From assembly GCA_026770025.1 (NCBI GenBank), contig JAMXDE010000011.1, positions 1,860,001-1,924,000 on the forward strand: a DNA stretch of 64,000 nt, in the 5' to 3' direction. Below, piece after piece: positions 42,701 to 53,049 of this stretch. The position numbers and the translations under genes were made by a program. The notes under the pieces are model-generated. The model was given only the letters and a program-made list of their open reading frames with translations, ran no database searches and was not told the DNA's origin. Source of the stretch: Craspedostauros australis. Taxonomy: Eukaryota; Bacillariophyta; Bacillariophyceae; Mastogloiales; Achnanthaceae. Every line of letters begins with the position of its first letter. Position 1 is the stretch's first letter.

Positions 42701-43460
42701 CGTACACCCCAGCCGTCTCTGAACCGACGAATGCGAAATCAAGGTCGCGACACATCCTGTTGAGAGCTTGCTGCGTTGCGTACGGCCGATCGATGGACAG
42801 GACAATGCCATTGGTGGCCTGCTCCACCTTCAGTTCCGATCGGCTAACCTTGCGCACGGCGATGGACGGGTTCAATCGCTGGATGAAGGAAACCAGCAGG
42901 TCCGCGTCTGTCGTTTTCAATCCCGTTTCTGTCATCGCCGCAGATGTGTACGCCTTGCCCAGATCATCCAACGTGCCGTCATAATAATTGGAATCTGTTG
43001 CATCGCCGCTACTTTCCCCGTCATCAGTCGACGTGACCACGACGATGCTGCCGATGCCTGACAGAGCGAGGTTCTTGGCGCATTCATACACCAACCCAGA
43101 TTCGCACGGTCCGTCGATGTACACCGTGGAGGATCGAATCAATGAATGTGCCCTGCGCCCCAGCGTGTACACCTGGCGGCTGTATCGCTCATCGTCGGCT
43201 TCCTCGTTCGCCGATTCGTCGGTGCTTCCTCCTCCTCTGACCATTCCTGAAGTTGCTGACCATGGCTTGAGCGTCGACGCTCGTTGTTTGCTGTTGGTCT
43301 TCAAAATGGAAGGCATCTGACCAAACCATCGTGCCGATGATGCAAATGATGGCTGAAGTAGCAGCATTAGCAGCGACAGCCAGACAAGGCACATCGGGAG
43401 TGAGCAGGTCAGCAGACGCGACGCGGCCCTGCGCCGCTGGGAGCTCTCTTGGAGATCCAT
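39792..43460 (-). CDS. UBA1: Ubiquitin-activating enzyme E1 with N-terminal presequence
   Basis: 1222 residues from the ATG at 43460; upstream in-frame ATGs at 43601 and 43583 are rejected because the downstream start opens a clean signal peptide. E1 activates ubiquitin with ATP and passes it to an E2 enzyme. Visible parts: an N-terminal inactive adenylation half (R-Y-S-R-Q-V-Y-T-L-G), the active adenylation half with G-A-G-A-I-G-C-E, D-M-D-T-I-E-R-S-N-L-S-R-Q and N-A-L-D-N...A-R, the catalytic Cys in P-V-C-T-L-K-N-F-P (Cys717), and the C-terminal ubiquitin-fold domain. The first about 80 residues are a basic leader, a hydrophobic core (L-V-W-L-S-L-L-M-L-L-L), then an S-F-A-S-S-A-R-W-F site and a K/R/S/T-rich stretch with almost no acidic residues. 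Cytosolic E1 proteins lack this. It suggests delivery to the periplastid compartment, where diatoms keep a symbiont-derived ERAD-like import system with its own ubiquitin enzymes. Confidence 0.95.
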   Translation of the reverse strand: MDLQESSQRRRAASRLLTCSLPMCLVWLSLLMLLLQPSFASSARWFGQMPSILKTNSKQRASTLKPWSATSGMVRGGGSTDESANEEADDERYSRQVYTLGRRAHSLIRSSTVYIDGPCESGLVYECAKNLALSGIGSIVVVTSTDDGESSGDATDSNYYDGTLDDLGKAYTSAAMTETGLKTTDADLLVSFIQRLNPSIAVRKVSRSELKVEQATNGIVLSIDRPYATQQALNRMCRDLDFAFVGSETAGVYARVFCDFGPSFEVHDMDGEAPLVVPFDHMEKVEGQDAALMIHCVEDERHDVSKGDKIALQVKGGETVETQLTVTRVFTPSRFSVEYDTGGDSGDSSGQSLDDFVKNMNDDAVSFSRVKIPQMISFLSLDEATDTIKSDGSLFSPCDLEKSFDDVRRDAIFSCFQTLSQKASDDGRDVYDGDESAFIAAAKKMSNLPSHNDAWMKHCQQFYRTCQAKFVPIQGIFGAVAAQESLKAASGLYTPIQQFLMYDCDEVLASDDDEEDKEAIGGASPQCTTSSSEVQTGLEHILGTDVYNDLRSKKLFVVGAGAIGCEVLKNLAAMNAGTTKKGCVIVTDMDTIERSNLSRQLLFRDGDIGDFKSIAAERAIHRFNPNMNIESHTSKVGDEETGPFDDAFWSKGYDIILNALDNMEARLYMDGQCVSNAKALVDAGTLGSKGNVQVVVPFQSESYGSSADPPEPSIPVCTLKNFPYMISHTIQWGRDLFDGFYARRPVQANEYASETINGVSPAFTSRLINKLSKEAAKDAAKELAEDYAVDGEYSVSDEVDMLRQDALSWASSTANELFHDAIQDLLTEHPPDSLDDDDEPFWSGSRRTPTPLRYDDSDTSGLDPQQQQQINECLVDFVKYAGRLRLEMYSETARDDVSLSTISTQQAVEALSALPPSSHGNGKVNSSNNEDDSDSDDETAETTIRKHLGSIPSGTKREMFVAEFEKDDDANGHVAFVTAASNLRALCYGIAPVDAMETRRVAGRIVPAMITTTAFVSAVSCLEYIKLVQGVPLRRHRNAFINLALPFFAFTAPLPAEEVRGFRDESYTLWDKIVLKESRKASENGGLKLQHVLKKLARTIDSDDPSSVEVTAINYGPYMIYADFLHGGDMEVLNKNIWSLIRESIQSGQAFDDASSRDGGLFGIGEDDDDDDGGNADNVAISLSGDDLAELSKADLTVMVEDMENGEEVELPPIQLIKFKHR

Positions 43461-44152
43461 CCTTCTGTCTGTGTGGTACGGTGGTGTCTGATTCGATGGA
43501 TTATGTGCAGGCCGTCCCACTCGAGAGTAGCAAAAGTTGCGTATGGTGGGTGTGAGTACTCCTGATGGCTCGAATGAAATCATGATGAGACCGATGTGCA
43601 ACTCCGGCCATCAACGGCGTGGTACCACCAGCGAAAGCAACCAGGACCCTCGCTGACACCACGTTTCGCTGCAAATTGTGAGAGATTCCGACAGGCCAAA
43701 CAAGAAAGGATCGCGATGTGATGAACTTCCAGGTGGAAGAAAGTATACACACGACTGAATAAATCATAGGCTACGAATAAATATAGATCGACATCGATCG
43801 ACTGGACCAAAATGCGAGGATCGATCGAGGCGAACACGGCTCTCCGTACTCTCTATTTCTCCCATTAGATTACCTCCCACAATACAACTTTCATCCTCCC
43901 CCGTCTCATTCCAATTCATCATTTTGGTTGCTGTCCGTTCTCGCGGCTTCTGTGACATGTTTGCTTGTGCTCTCCGATCGTGACATACTCGACAACACCC
44001 CTCCCAGCTTTTCGTCGGATACGGAGAGGGAAGTTCTCAAGTGCTTCGCAAGCGGGAGAGAAGGGGGGATGAAATGCCAGGATGGTAGAATATTATACAA
44101 GCGATTGGATGACAAGGTATGGAGAAAGAGATCAAGGCGGAGTCCTCACGTG
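43461..44152. other. Intergenic region between E1 and MSH4
   Basis: About 690 bp containing the E1 promoter and the end of MSH4. No gene seen; a further small MSH4 terminal exon is not excluded. Confidence 0.4.
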
Positions 44153-47100
44153 TCAGTAATGACCCATCGATGGGAGTCCAACCTTCACCAGCGCATCGAA
44201 CGAACGCAAGAGAACATTGCGAGTGCGTACCTGCAGCTTCGTTTTCAACGACTCCAAAGTTTCCTCCGTTTGGACCAGGTTCACGATGCTCCGAATAGCC
44301 TGTTTGAGTTGAATCGACGTTTCGATACTACTTTGATCTTCGCAGAGTCCTCTGGAAGGGAGCGTTGTGTGGAGCTGAGCTTCGGCTTGTTGAGCCTTCA
44401 GGGAAAACGGAGGTGGAACGTGGTATGTGCAGATGAGAGCAAGGCGGGTCGATAGAGGGCATGGCAGGGAAGCAAGTGTGAGCCCTGAGTTCGACAGGTA
44501 TGGCAGAACCAACCATGATGCTATTTTTCCGGCAGCAACAGGACGAATTGCGCAGAGAATCCCTCAATGCAAACGTCGTCGAATTCGGAGATAGCAGCTG
44601 ACACGGATTCTACTGGTTGGGTAGAGCAGGGCGTTGCGTTCACGTACTATCTTGAGCAGGTCATCCGGCCATCCACAGCATGCTGCAACGTGCACACCAT
44701 AGTCCGAGGTCACCTTGCACATCCCTTTGCGCACTTTGTGGCTGTAGAAGACGTTGCCGATGCCTCCGTCACCTTCGATCTTGGCCTCCACGTGTTGGTT
44801 TTGTACTCTGTCACTGTACACCTCGCCCATCTGACAGATATCTTGATAGTGGGTAACGAAGAATGTGGTTGCCTTCGTTTTGAGGAGGTATTCCAGGACA
44901 GACCACGCAATTGCGATGCCATCCTCGTTGCTGGTGGCTCGCCCCAACTCATCGATCAGGACCAAAGATTGCTCGTTGGCGTTACGGCAAATGAAGCCGA
45001 CCTCCTTCATTTCCATCAGGAAGGAAGAAATGTTGTTTTCTGTGGGGGCAAGGTCGGCGAGCACATTTGCATATGTGCATTTGAGTACAAGCATCGGTGC
45101 GAAAAAGAGTGAGCATACATCATAGGATGTGTATGTGAGCCTTGGAACAAGGAGTGCCTGCACGAAAGCCACCGATAAGACTGAAATGGAACAGAATCGG
45201 CACCTACCTTGATCATCGCCATTTCCGATTCTCGCGCAGAGACGTGTCCATGTCTGGTTGGATTATGGTTGATTGCAAAATTGTAAACACAGCAAGTGCA
45301 GAGTCATAGTCAGATGATGAAGTTCAATTCCAATAGAGGATCAAGTGCTGATGTCGCCTTCGACTCAGCATACCATGACCTAGCGCAGTAGGAGGATATC
45401 AAAGTGCGTGAATGGCCAAGTTGAGTTTCTGTGCAAGCCCAGCGCGACTTACTGGCAGCCTTGCTTTCTGCGCTGGTACGTAGCTTCCACAATGTGCCAA
45501 GATGGCGATGATTCCCACCTGCTTCAAATACGTAGACTTGCCGGATCCATTGATCCCCGATATAATCGTGTGACGTTTGTTGAATGGCAGGAATGTATCG
45601 TTTGGCACGATACCTGACATGCCTCCTGCCGCCGCAGCAGATCCTGCCATCATCACACCATGTCGCCCACCTTGGATGTAGATTCGAGCCGTCTCCAGAT
45701 TGTCGCTGTTGCCATCGACGACCCGAGATGAAGCGTGCGTCATGGTGTCGGGATCGATGATCTCTGGCCGAACCCAAGGCTCCGTACTGAGTGTCACCAC
45801 ATCCGCGACGCTGTGGCACATGTCCAGCAGCGCGACGGCATCCGAAAGTGCCGCAATTGCGTCGTATTTGGAACGAGCGACATCCAAAACCTGTTCGATC
45901 TGTTCGTACGTGATTGCGAGGATATCCTTGACGTTATCAAGGGCGCGGGCATTCAGGCTCTGGACTTCTTCTGTCGTGCAAGTGATGGATCTGCCGATCT
46001 TGGACGGCATAATGAACTCAGTGGGCAGGGTGGCTGCCACCTCATTCGGCACAACGAGGTAGTACCCTCGTTTGGTGGAGTATCGCACAGAGACGTGGAA
46101 TCCATGGATCTCTGCGTACGAGTCCGCCTTCTTGTAGATGCTGTCGACGTTTGCGAGGAAATGTTTGCGCAGAACATCGATCATCCCATTATCATCAGGC
46201 CGGAGAGCGAAGCACGTTTGGTGGCGCATCTCGTGGGCGTTACGGGTGAAGTTCGTGCTGTCAGTGAAGATCCCAGTGACAGCCTCGAGGACTTCACCTA
46301 ACGCCGGTTGTTGCAAGGTGCAAAGGATGGCCCGCAGCAGGAGATGCTTCATCGGGGCCGTCGACGGCATTGATCCTGCGCCTAGACCGATCAGAAGACT
46401 GGATTGGAATGACGATGTTCCTTTGGACCGCCGTGCCAGACTTGACGCATCATTCAGCTGTGTATCTGACGAAGTGTCGGGATGCCCATCTTGTGAAACG
46501 TCAGGAGATTGCTGTCCCTGCTTGCTGCTGTGATCATCATTGTCGATGCGCTCCAAAAAATCCTGTAGAGTTGCTGCAAAGGATGGCAATGCAGATAGCG
46601 CTGTCTTGATGCACACGAGTGCGGCGATACCCTTGCTTGCGAGCCGCTCCATGACACGAGGCGGCTGGCCCGTACCTCGTTTGGATGCTTCTGCAGCGTC
46701 GTACGTAGACATGCGAGGGACCAACGCGATGCTCGCCAGGACCTTATCGACATCCGGAAACTTCTTCAGATGATCCATGACGGAATAGAAAAGCTCCTCG
46801 TTGCTGAGGAAAGCGTCGACCAGATCCAACCGAGAATGGATTGTGCATGGCCTGCACGGTGGCGCCATGAGATTGGAACGCAGGAGGCGACTGCCGACCG
46901 CGGTCTTGGTGCGATCGATCGAATCGATCAGCGAGTTCTTCGTCTTGCCGGTCTTGGCGTTGACGAGGAGCTCCAACTGGAGCAAGGTGGAACGGTCGAT
47001 GGCCATTCGATTCTGGCCTCCGGAGTTGATGACGAGGCTGAGGCATTCTCGCGCAAACATCGCGTCGAGATACTGCTGTGTGTATTGCAGCAAGGCATTC

Positions 47101-48284
47101 GCAGCCGACAATAGGATGTACTCCTCCACGACTGTGGAATCGTAGGTTTCCTTGCGCGCGATGCGATGCAACAGCTCCGCGCCCTTCGTTTGATCAAAGC
47201 AGGCCCTTGGTACGAACTTGACTCTGGTGCCACCATCTTCAGGTGCCGCGCCCTGCAATTTCTCGCTTGTTCGCGAATCGACACTGCTGCCACAGGATCG
47301 GTGCGATGACTGACGTGCACCTAGTCTTCCACGCCTCTTGGCAGTCGCTGCTTTGCGTCTCGCACACCCGGCCGACAACGCCGTGCTCGTGGGAACGCAG
47401 CCATCGAAGAACTCGACGATCTTTTGAACGAGGGTGGACGTTTTGCGACCTTCGTTGAGCAGCACTTCTTGAGGTTTGAGGATTTCAAGGTACGCCAACG
47501 TTTCGGCATAGGTCTGCCCGTTGTTGCTCTGTTTGGTGACTTGCAGCGTGGTCGGTGTACCGGCGTCTATGGATGCAACGCAGGTCTCGCCTGCCAAGTT
47601 CTCCGCGATCGAGCACACGATGTACGTGGCCGGGGTGTGAGCTGAACTCCCATGCGCACTCGCCGCGCTGTGTGCACGTGCCCACGGTCGCGCTTGCATT
47701 CGAGCTCGAGTGGATGTCCGTGACTGCGAAGAGCGGTGGCTCTGTGCGCGAGACGATGTCTTTGACGATGTTGAGGAAGACGGGAAGCCAGGAGACTTGC
47801 GCTTGGTGGATGTTATGGATGTCGCTGTTCGTGAGGATGATGTGGCCGCATGCGCCTTCTTCGAGAATCGGCCTCGTCGAAGGCTTCGAAATGGCGTTGG
47901 AGCTGGTTTGCGCTTGGCTGCAGATGCAGTGCTGCTGTGTCGAGAACGGGAGTGATGCTGAGACGTGACATGGCGTTGCAGCACACTTGGGAGGTTGGGA
48001 TCGACCTGCGCGTCTTGCCGTGATCGTTTGTGTCTGAGGACCCCCTTCTGCTGTCCTCGCGCATCATTCTCGCGAACGTTCAACTCCTGGTCGCTTTGCA
48101 GCTGACGATTGGGGCCAACATTCTCCTGGTTGTTGTGCCACTCACCGCTGTTTCGAGGATCTTGCGCCTTGCCATTCTGTTGATCTTGCTTGCGCGCTTG
48201 GTCCTGTTCATGCTGTTGCATGTCCATACTGAAACCTTGCTCGCGATGTGTCGAAGGCATGTTGCCGTGGTTGGAAGCTTCCAT
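44153..48284 (-). CDS. MSH4: MutS homologue MSH4 (meiotic crossover factor)
   Basis: Exons on the minus strand: 48284-45453, 45253-45208, 45039-44648 and 44395-44153 (introns of 199, 168 and 252 bp). All joins keep phase; the small exon rebuilds A-R-I-G-N-G-D-D-Q-E-N-N-I-S-S-F, the MutS ATPase block. The product is about 1170 residues. A Ser/Arg-rich N terminus of about 215 residues leads into the MSH4-type connector (S-I-D-A-G-T-P), the lever/clamp domains (L-E-L-L-V-N-A-K-T-G-K-T...S-R-L-L-R-S-N-L), then Walker A S-G-I-N-G-S-G-K-S-T and Walker B L-V-L-I-D-E-L-G-R. It lacks a mismatch-recognition domain I, which fits MSH4 rather than MSH2/3/6. With MSH5 it stabilises meiotic recombination intermediates in the nucleus. 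The last exon is the least certain: a donor-like CAG|GTACGC inside it could splice to another terminal exon. Confidence 0.88.
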
Positions 48285-49145
48285 CTTGCCTGCTCACTTG
48301 AGCTGTTTCCAAACTATGAGACCTTCGCCATGCTCCTGTGGCGGCATCTTTGGTATCAAGGTGTTGGCAACGGTGAACACCGCAACGATGGCAATGAACA
48401 CGACAGCCGAGACAGGCTGTTTCAGGAGAGCTTGCCACCGTGTTTGTTGCTCTTGTTGTTGTTGCGCAGAAACGAAGATACCTTTTTCGCAAGTTGGCGC
48501 GTCGACTCAATCGATCACGGCTTCTTTTCTCTGATCAAGTACAGACGCGGAAACAATTCCTTGGGTCGTCCTTGTTCGTGATCGTTGTCAGTCCTCAAAA
48601 TGCGACGTCGCAGATTCGATGATGTCGACACGTTTTTGACCACGTATCGACATCATCAGAGATCTCCAATCAATCATCGTTCGAATGGTTTCTCGTGATG
48701 TTGCCTTTCGTGCTGATGATGCCATCAACTCCCAAACCAGAACAACACCACACATCAAGTCCTTCGGTGTGACACAAGGAAGGGACGGAGGGGTGCTCTC
48801 TGCACGTGATTGTATCGTACAAGTGGAACGAACTGACATTGCACTCATACAGGTTGTCACAACCGAGAGTAACAGGAGGTGCAAACAGTGGTAGGTGGAG
48901 AGTGAGAAAGAGAAACGCAAACACACACGCAACAACAACACCATTCTTCTCCTTTCGCACCATTGCTGCGTTGCATTCGACACATCAACCATCATACTCG
49001 CATCATACTCGCAACATACTCTCACCATATCCATACGTCCATCTATCACTCAATCACGCTCTACTCGTTGTCGTAGTCTTAGTTCTAGTCGTATTGGTAC
49101 AGAGCAAGGACAACCAGAACCAAAGACGAAAGGAACAGAAAAGGA
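48285..49145. promoter_or_regulatory. Bidirectional intergenic region MSH4 / patatin-like lipase
   Basis: 860 bp between divergent genes, expected to hold both promoters. The part next to 49146 is A/C-rich and leader-like. No gene seen. Confidence 0.5.
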
Positions 49146-51083
49146 ATGACGGGCTTGAGGAGAATGACGCTGGGCATTTCGATGCAATGCATCGTTGTGT
49201 GGATCCTGCTGCCAGGCTCCACAATTGCGTTCTTGCGATCGACGGCGATCCACTCAACACTGCTCATCCAACTCCCAACCATTCCGACCACCGTCGCTCA
49301 CCCCACTGTTGTCAACGGAAGATCGCCCCAGAAGCTGCAGTCGCCATCAACTGCGCTGGGCGACGGTCAGAGTCCGGAGATTCGCACCACGCTGCATGTG
49401 GCCTCCTATCCCAATGATGGCGACTTTTCTCCCATAGAAAATGCAATGCAGCAGGAACAGCAGCAAGGACAACTGCAGAAGCAGAAGCAACCAACAAAGT
49501 CACGATGGAGACGGCGTCTGAATCGCCTGGGATTCCGACGAACGATTCAGGACAACAAGGACATCCAAAATACCGTCAGCATCGATCAGCAGATAATGCC
49601 ACCAACAACGAGCAAGTCGAAGTCGGCACTGCAACGATACAACATCACGACCATGTCCGATTTGGACGATTACTGGGAGGACGACGCAAAGCGCTTTCGT
49701 GATCCGAAGACCGGTGATATTAACTACGACAAGCTCCTCACGTCGGTGTACGTGGAAGGCAACACGCAGATCATCGGCTCGAAGGACCATCCCGACTATA
49801 CCCATCCCGTCTCGAAACTGCTGCTGGAGCGCAAACTGCAAGGCTCCACATCTCACAACCGCACCGACAGCTGCAACGTCGTACTGGCCGTCGAGGGCGG
49901 CGGCATGCGCGGTTGCGTCTCGGCCGGCATGGTCTGCGCCTTGGATTACTTGGGCCTGCGCGATTGCTTTGACAGCGTCTACGGATCGTCGGCCGGTTCC
50001 ATGATCGGCGCGTACTTCATCAACAAGCAGGTGCCGTGGTTCGGTCCCGAGGTGTACTACGACAAGCTCACGACGGCCGGCAGCGAATTCATCGACACGA
50101 AGCGGCTGCTGCGATCGTTGGGCTTCGGTCTCGTCGATCCGCGGTTGTTCAAGGACGTCCTGACGCGCCGGTCCAACGGCAAACCCGTGCTCAATCTCAA
50201 ATTCCTGCTGCAACGCACGATGCAGGAAACGAAGCCGCTGGTTTGGGATCGGTTCCTGGAGCGCCAGAAGGAGCTGCCGTTGCGCGTCGTGACGTCGGGA
50301 TTGAAGAGCGAGCAGGCGGTCATTCTGGACCTTGAGAACGGTGGTTGGAATTCCCTCGAGGAGCTGGCATCGGCCATGCACGGATCCTGCCTGCTGCCCG
50401 GCATCGCGGGTCCCGTCCAGAACTTGGACCGCGATGCGCAGAACAAGCGCATGGGCGCCAATCACAACAAGAAGTACGTCATCGGCAACAACCTCAAGGG
50501 CGCCAACTACGAACCGCTGGGCGACGCCTTGATCTACGAACCCTTGCCGTACCGCACGGCCGTTAAGGAAGGCGCGACGCACGTCGTCGTGCTGCGCACG
50601 CGACCCGACGGCACCGACACGACTGGCAAGGGCTCCCTCTTCGAACGCCTCATCACCAAGCGCTTCTTCCTGCGCAAAAATCGCCTCAAGGCCGTGCACG
50701 AGCGCATGCGCAAGCAGCTGCACAAGAAGTTGTACGCCGAGGACATCCTCAAGCTCAATGAGGCCGCCTACAGCCAGCGGAATTACAGGGACACGTCGCA
50801 ACCGCATCTCCTGGCGGTGGCCCTGCCGCCGGGATCGCCCGAAGTATCCAAGCTCGAGACGAGCCGCGAGGCCATCTTCGAAGGCGTGCGTCGCGGGTTC
50901 GCGCGCGCGTATGATGCTTTGGTCGACGATCCCAACGAACGTGGTCGTGGCGCCATCGTGGCCAAGGAGTGCTTTCCGGATGAAATCTTGCAGTACGATC
51001 CCGACGATATCGAGACGGTGGAGGAGTCGGCATTCGAATATTACCTTCGCAACAAGAACGCGAAGGTGGACACATCTACATGA
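49146..51083 (+). CDS. Patatin-like phospholipase with plastid-type N terminus
   Basis: 645 residues, single exon. The patatin fold is a Ser-Asp dyad lipid acyl hydrolase. The oxyanion loop E-G-G-G-M-R-G lies near 250, the nucleophile elbow G-S-S-A-G near 280, and the second dyad Asp in L-G-D-A-L near 459. In most patatins the Asp is followed by Gly (D-G), here it is Ala. The N terminus has M-T-L-G-I-S-M-Q-C-I-V-V-W-I-L-L-P-G-S, a hydrophobic signal ending S-T-I-A-F-L-R, close to the A-F-A-P type site, followed by a long Ser/Thr/Gln-rich stretch. This suggests a plastid or endomembrane location. Likely acts on membrane or storage glycerolipids; the precise substrate is unknown. Confidence 0.92.
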   Translation: MTGLRRMTLGISMQCIVVWILLPGSTIAFLRSTAIHSTLLIQLPTIPTTVAHPTVVNGRSPQKLQSPSTALGDGQSPEIRTTLHVASYPNDGDFSPIENAMQQEQQQGQLQKQKQPTKSRWRRRLNRLGFRRTIQDNKDIQNTVSIDQQIMPPTTSKSKSALQRYNITTMSDLDDYWEDDAKRFRDPKTGDINYDKLLTSVYVEGNTQIIGSKDHPDYTHPVSKLLLERKLQGSTSHNRTDSCNVVLAVEGGGMRGCVSAGMVCALDYLGLRDCFDSVYGSSAGSMIGAYFINKQVPWFGPEVYYDKLTTAGSEFIDTKRLLRSLGFGLVDPRLFKDVLTRRSNGKPVLNLKFLLQRTMQETKPLVWDRFLERQKELPLRVVTSGLKSEQAVILDLENGGWNSLEELASAMHGSCLLPGIAGPVQNLDRDAQNKRMGANHNKKYVIGNNLKGANYEPLGDALIYEPLPYRTAVKEGATHVVVLRTRPDGTDTTGKGSLFERLITKRFFLRKNRLKAVHERMRKQLHKKLYAEDILKLNEAAYSQRNYRDTSQPHLLAVALPPGSPEVSKLETSREAIFEGVRRGFARAYDALVDDPNERGRGAIVAKECFPDEILQYDPDDIETVEESAFEYYLRNKNAKVDTST

Positions 51084-51448
51084 GATGCACATAACAAGAT
51101 CAAGTGTGGTAGAATAAGATAGTACATATTTAGAGTGCTCCACTTCTGGCATGCCATGGTACGGTGTGGTGTGGTGCTACAAGTACCTATCTGCGATGCA
51201 TTGTGCTGCCTTGGATGGCTCTAGATAGACTGCGGCGCCTCTTGGTTGCTTCGGACATTCGTATCCACGACTCAAAAGGCGTCAGAAGAAGATCTGTTGT
51301 TGAAGTCCATCGTGTTCTGTGTGGTTGATGTGCAATGGTGACACGAACACAAAGAGGCAGCGGCTGCAGATTCATGGGAGACGACGATGGCATCTGCAAG
51401 CACACATAGCGACGATCCATAGGAGCATCAATCGAAAGAGAGAGTAAC
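51084..51448. other. Intergenic region, no gene seen
   Basis: 365 bp between two same-strand genes. Confidence 0.5.
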
Positions 51449-52855
51449 ATGATGACTTCTGTATTTGCGAGCATTCCTCGCGGTATCGTCTGCTTAGCAG
51501 CACTCCTGCTGTCCACGTGCAATGTCAGCGCCGGTTTCGTTGTGATGCCAACTGCGGCTTCGCAATCAGCATCAACGACAGCACCAACGATGAGCACATG
51601 CACAAGTCGGCGAGCGGACGGCACCAGCCTCTGGGCAAACAACCGCCCCTTCCAGTACTCTCCCACATCGCTGCAACACTTGGAGAACACCGAATTGGAC
51701 GACGATTACTCGCGACCATGGACGCCCACCAAACTCAAGGCCATCGCGTCGGCCTTCGCCGTTGCGACTGTGGTGGGCTTTGCCATTTCGCTGCTGGAAG
51801 CCAACGTGCTGCATACCGAGAAGCTGTTCGTGCTGGGCGCCGCGCTGGGTGCCGGTGGCGGTTGGTATGCCGGAGGTGGCAAGCAGGTGGCGCAAGACGA
51901 GCAGCCTATCAATGGCGGGTACGATCGCAAGTTGATCGCGGATCGGCCTGGTCGGATGGCAGCGATATTGGATCATTTGGGGGATGTTGCATCGTCGTCG
52001 TTGCACGTGGATGCGAAGGATTCGGCAAAACAGACGGAGATCCTGAAGTACGTCAACAAGGTGCACGACGCAAGTTACCTTCAAGAATTGGAACGAGTGT
52101 GTTTGGAGACGGATCGACCACGACGCCTCAATCCGGTCTATTCCAGAACGTTGGTGGACCAGTATTCCTTCCAGGCCGCCTTGAATGCGGCACAGGATTG
52201 GATGACCAGCGTGGATTGCGCATTGTCCGGTACCGCACCCACGTTCGCCCTCGTGCGCCCGCCCAGCCACCATGCCTGCCAATCCAAAGGCATGGGTGGC
52301 TGCTTGCTCAACAGCGTCGCCATCGCGGCTGTGTATGCGTTGGATCAGCCCGGTGTGAACAGTGTTGCCATCCTGGATATCGACGCCCATCACGGCAACG
52401 GCATCGCACATTGCGTGCAAGATGAATCCCGCATTCGGTACTGTTCCATCCACGAGGCCATGTCGGATTTCTCCGTGCAACGTGCGGCCGATGATCCCAA
52501 CGATCCGCGGTCGTCGGGCGATGATGATCATGGACCGTTGGGGAATATTCACAACATCAACTTGCCGGCGGGGACGACGTACGAGAATGGGTACCGAGAT
52601 GCTTTGGTGTCGCAGGCCATTCCATTTTTGTTGCAGGATAAACCGGATGTGTTGCTTGTGGCGGCTGGATTTGATGCGTTGGAGGCTGATCTGACGAGCA
52701 AGCTCAATTTACAACCGCGGGATTATCGATCTATCGGTCAAGAGATCAAGGAACACTTTGGAACGAGGGTCGCATCCGGATTGGAGGGCGGATACTGTTG
52801 GCAGGGCGGTGAACTGCAGCATGCCATTGCCCACTTCGTGTCTGCGTGGGAGTAA
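51449..52855 (+). CDS. Histone-deacetylase-fold protein with presequence
   Basis: 468 residues. The HDAC/AcuC fold is complete: P-P-S-H-H-A near 270, D-I-D-A-H-H-G-N-G near 310, A-G-F-D-A near 410 and L-E-G-G-Y near 443, giving both His, both zinc Asp and the catalytic Tyr. The family removes acetyl groups from lysines (or from small amines in bacteria). The first 30 residues form a signal peptide (R-G-I-V-C-L-A-A-L-L-L) ending V-S-A-G-F-V-V. Two hydrophobic segments follow near 90-135 (A-S-A-F-A-V-A-T-V-V-G-F-A-I and a Gly/Ala-rich helix). A nuclear histone target is therefore unlikely. Plastid-localised deacetylases of this fold are known in plants (the HDA14 type), which is the nearest analogy. 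Confidence 0.93.
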   Translation: MMTSVFASIPRGIVCLAALLLSTCNVSAGFVVMPTAASQSASTTAPTMSTCTSRRADGTSLWANNRPFQYSPTSLQHLENTELDDDYSRPWTPTKLKAIASAFAVATVVGFAISLLEANVLHTEKLFVLGAALGAGGGWYAGGGKQVAQDEQPINGGYDRKLIADRPGRMAAILDHLGDVASSSLHVDAKDSAKQTEILKYVNKVHDASYLQELERVCLETDRPRRLNPVYSRTLVDQYSFQAALNAAQDWMTSVDCALSGTAPTFALVRPPSHHACQSKGMGGCLLNSVAIAAVYALDQPGVNSVAILDIDAHHGNGIAHCVQDESRIRYCSIHEAMSDFSVQRAADDPNDPRSSGDDDHGPLGNIHNINLPAGTTYENGYRDALVSQAIPFLLQDKPDVLLVAAGFDALEADLTSKLNLQPRDYRSIGQEIKEHFGTRVASGLEGGYCWQGGELQHAIAHFVSAWE

Positions 52856-53049
52856 ACTGCCGAGGAGTGTAATAGTACTTATGATACTTAGTTGAGTATG
52901 GTGAGGAATAGGAGAAGAGAACAAGATCACAAGCTCCACATATAAATGTCGACATCGCAGTTCATGAAGCAGGCGGATCTTCCTGCACGTGCGTGTACGT
53001 GCTGAACTTTCCCGCCGCCCGCAATGCTGCGTACCAAGGTGAAAACGCT

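Noticed and set aside
43461-43601. Upstream in-frame start codons for the E1 gene
   Set aside because: They would bury the signal peptide behind about 47 residues with no targeting logic; the ATG at 43460 gives a clean presequence.
49500-51152. 550-codon open frame on the minus strand
   Set aside because: It lies antisense to the patatin-like lipase, shows no domain and has the repetitive composition expected from the complement of a GC-rich coding exon.
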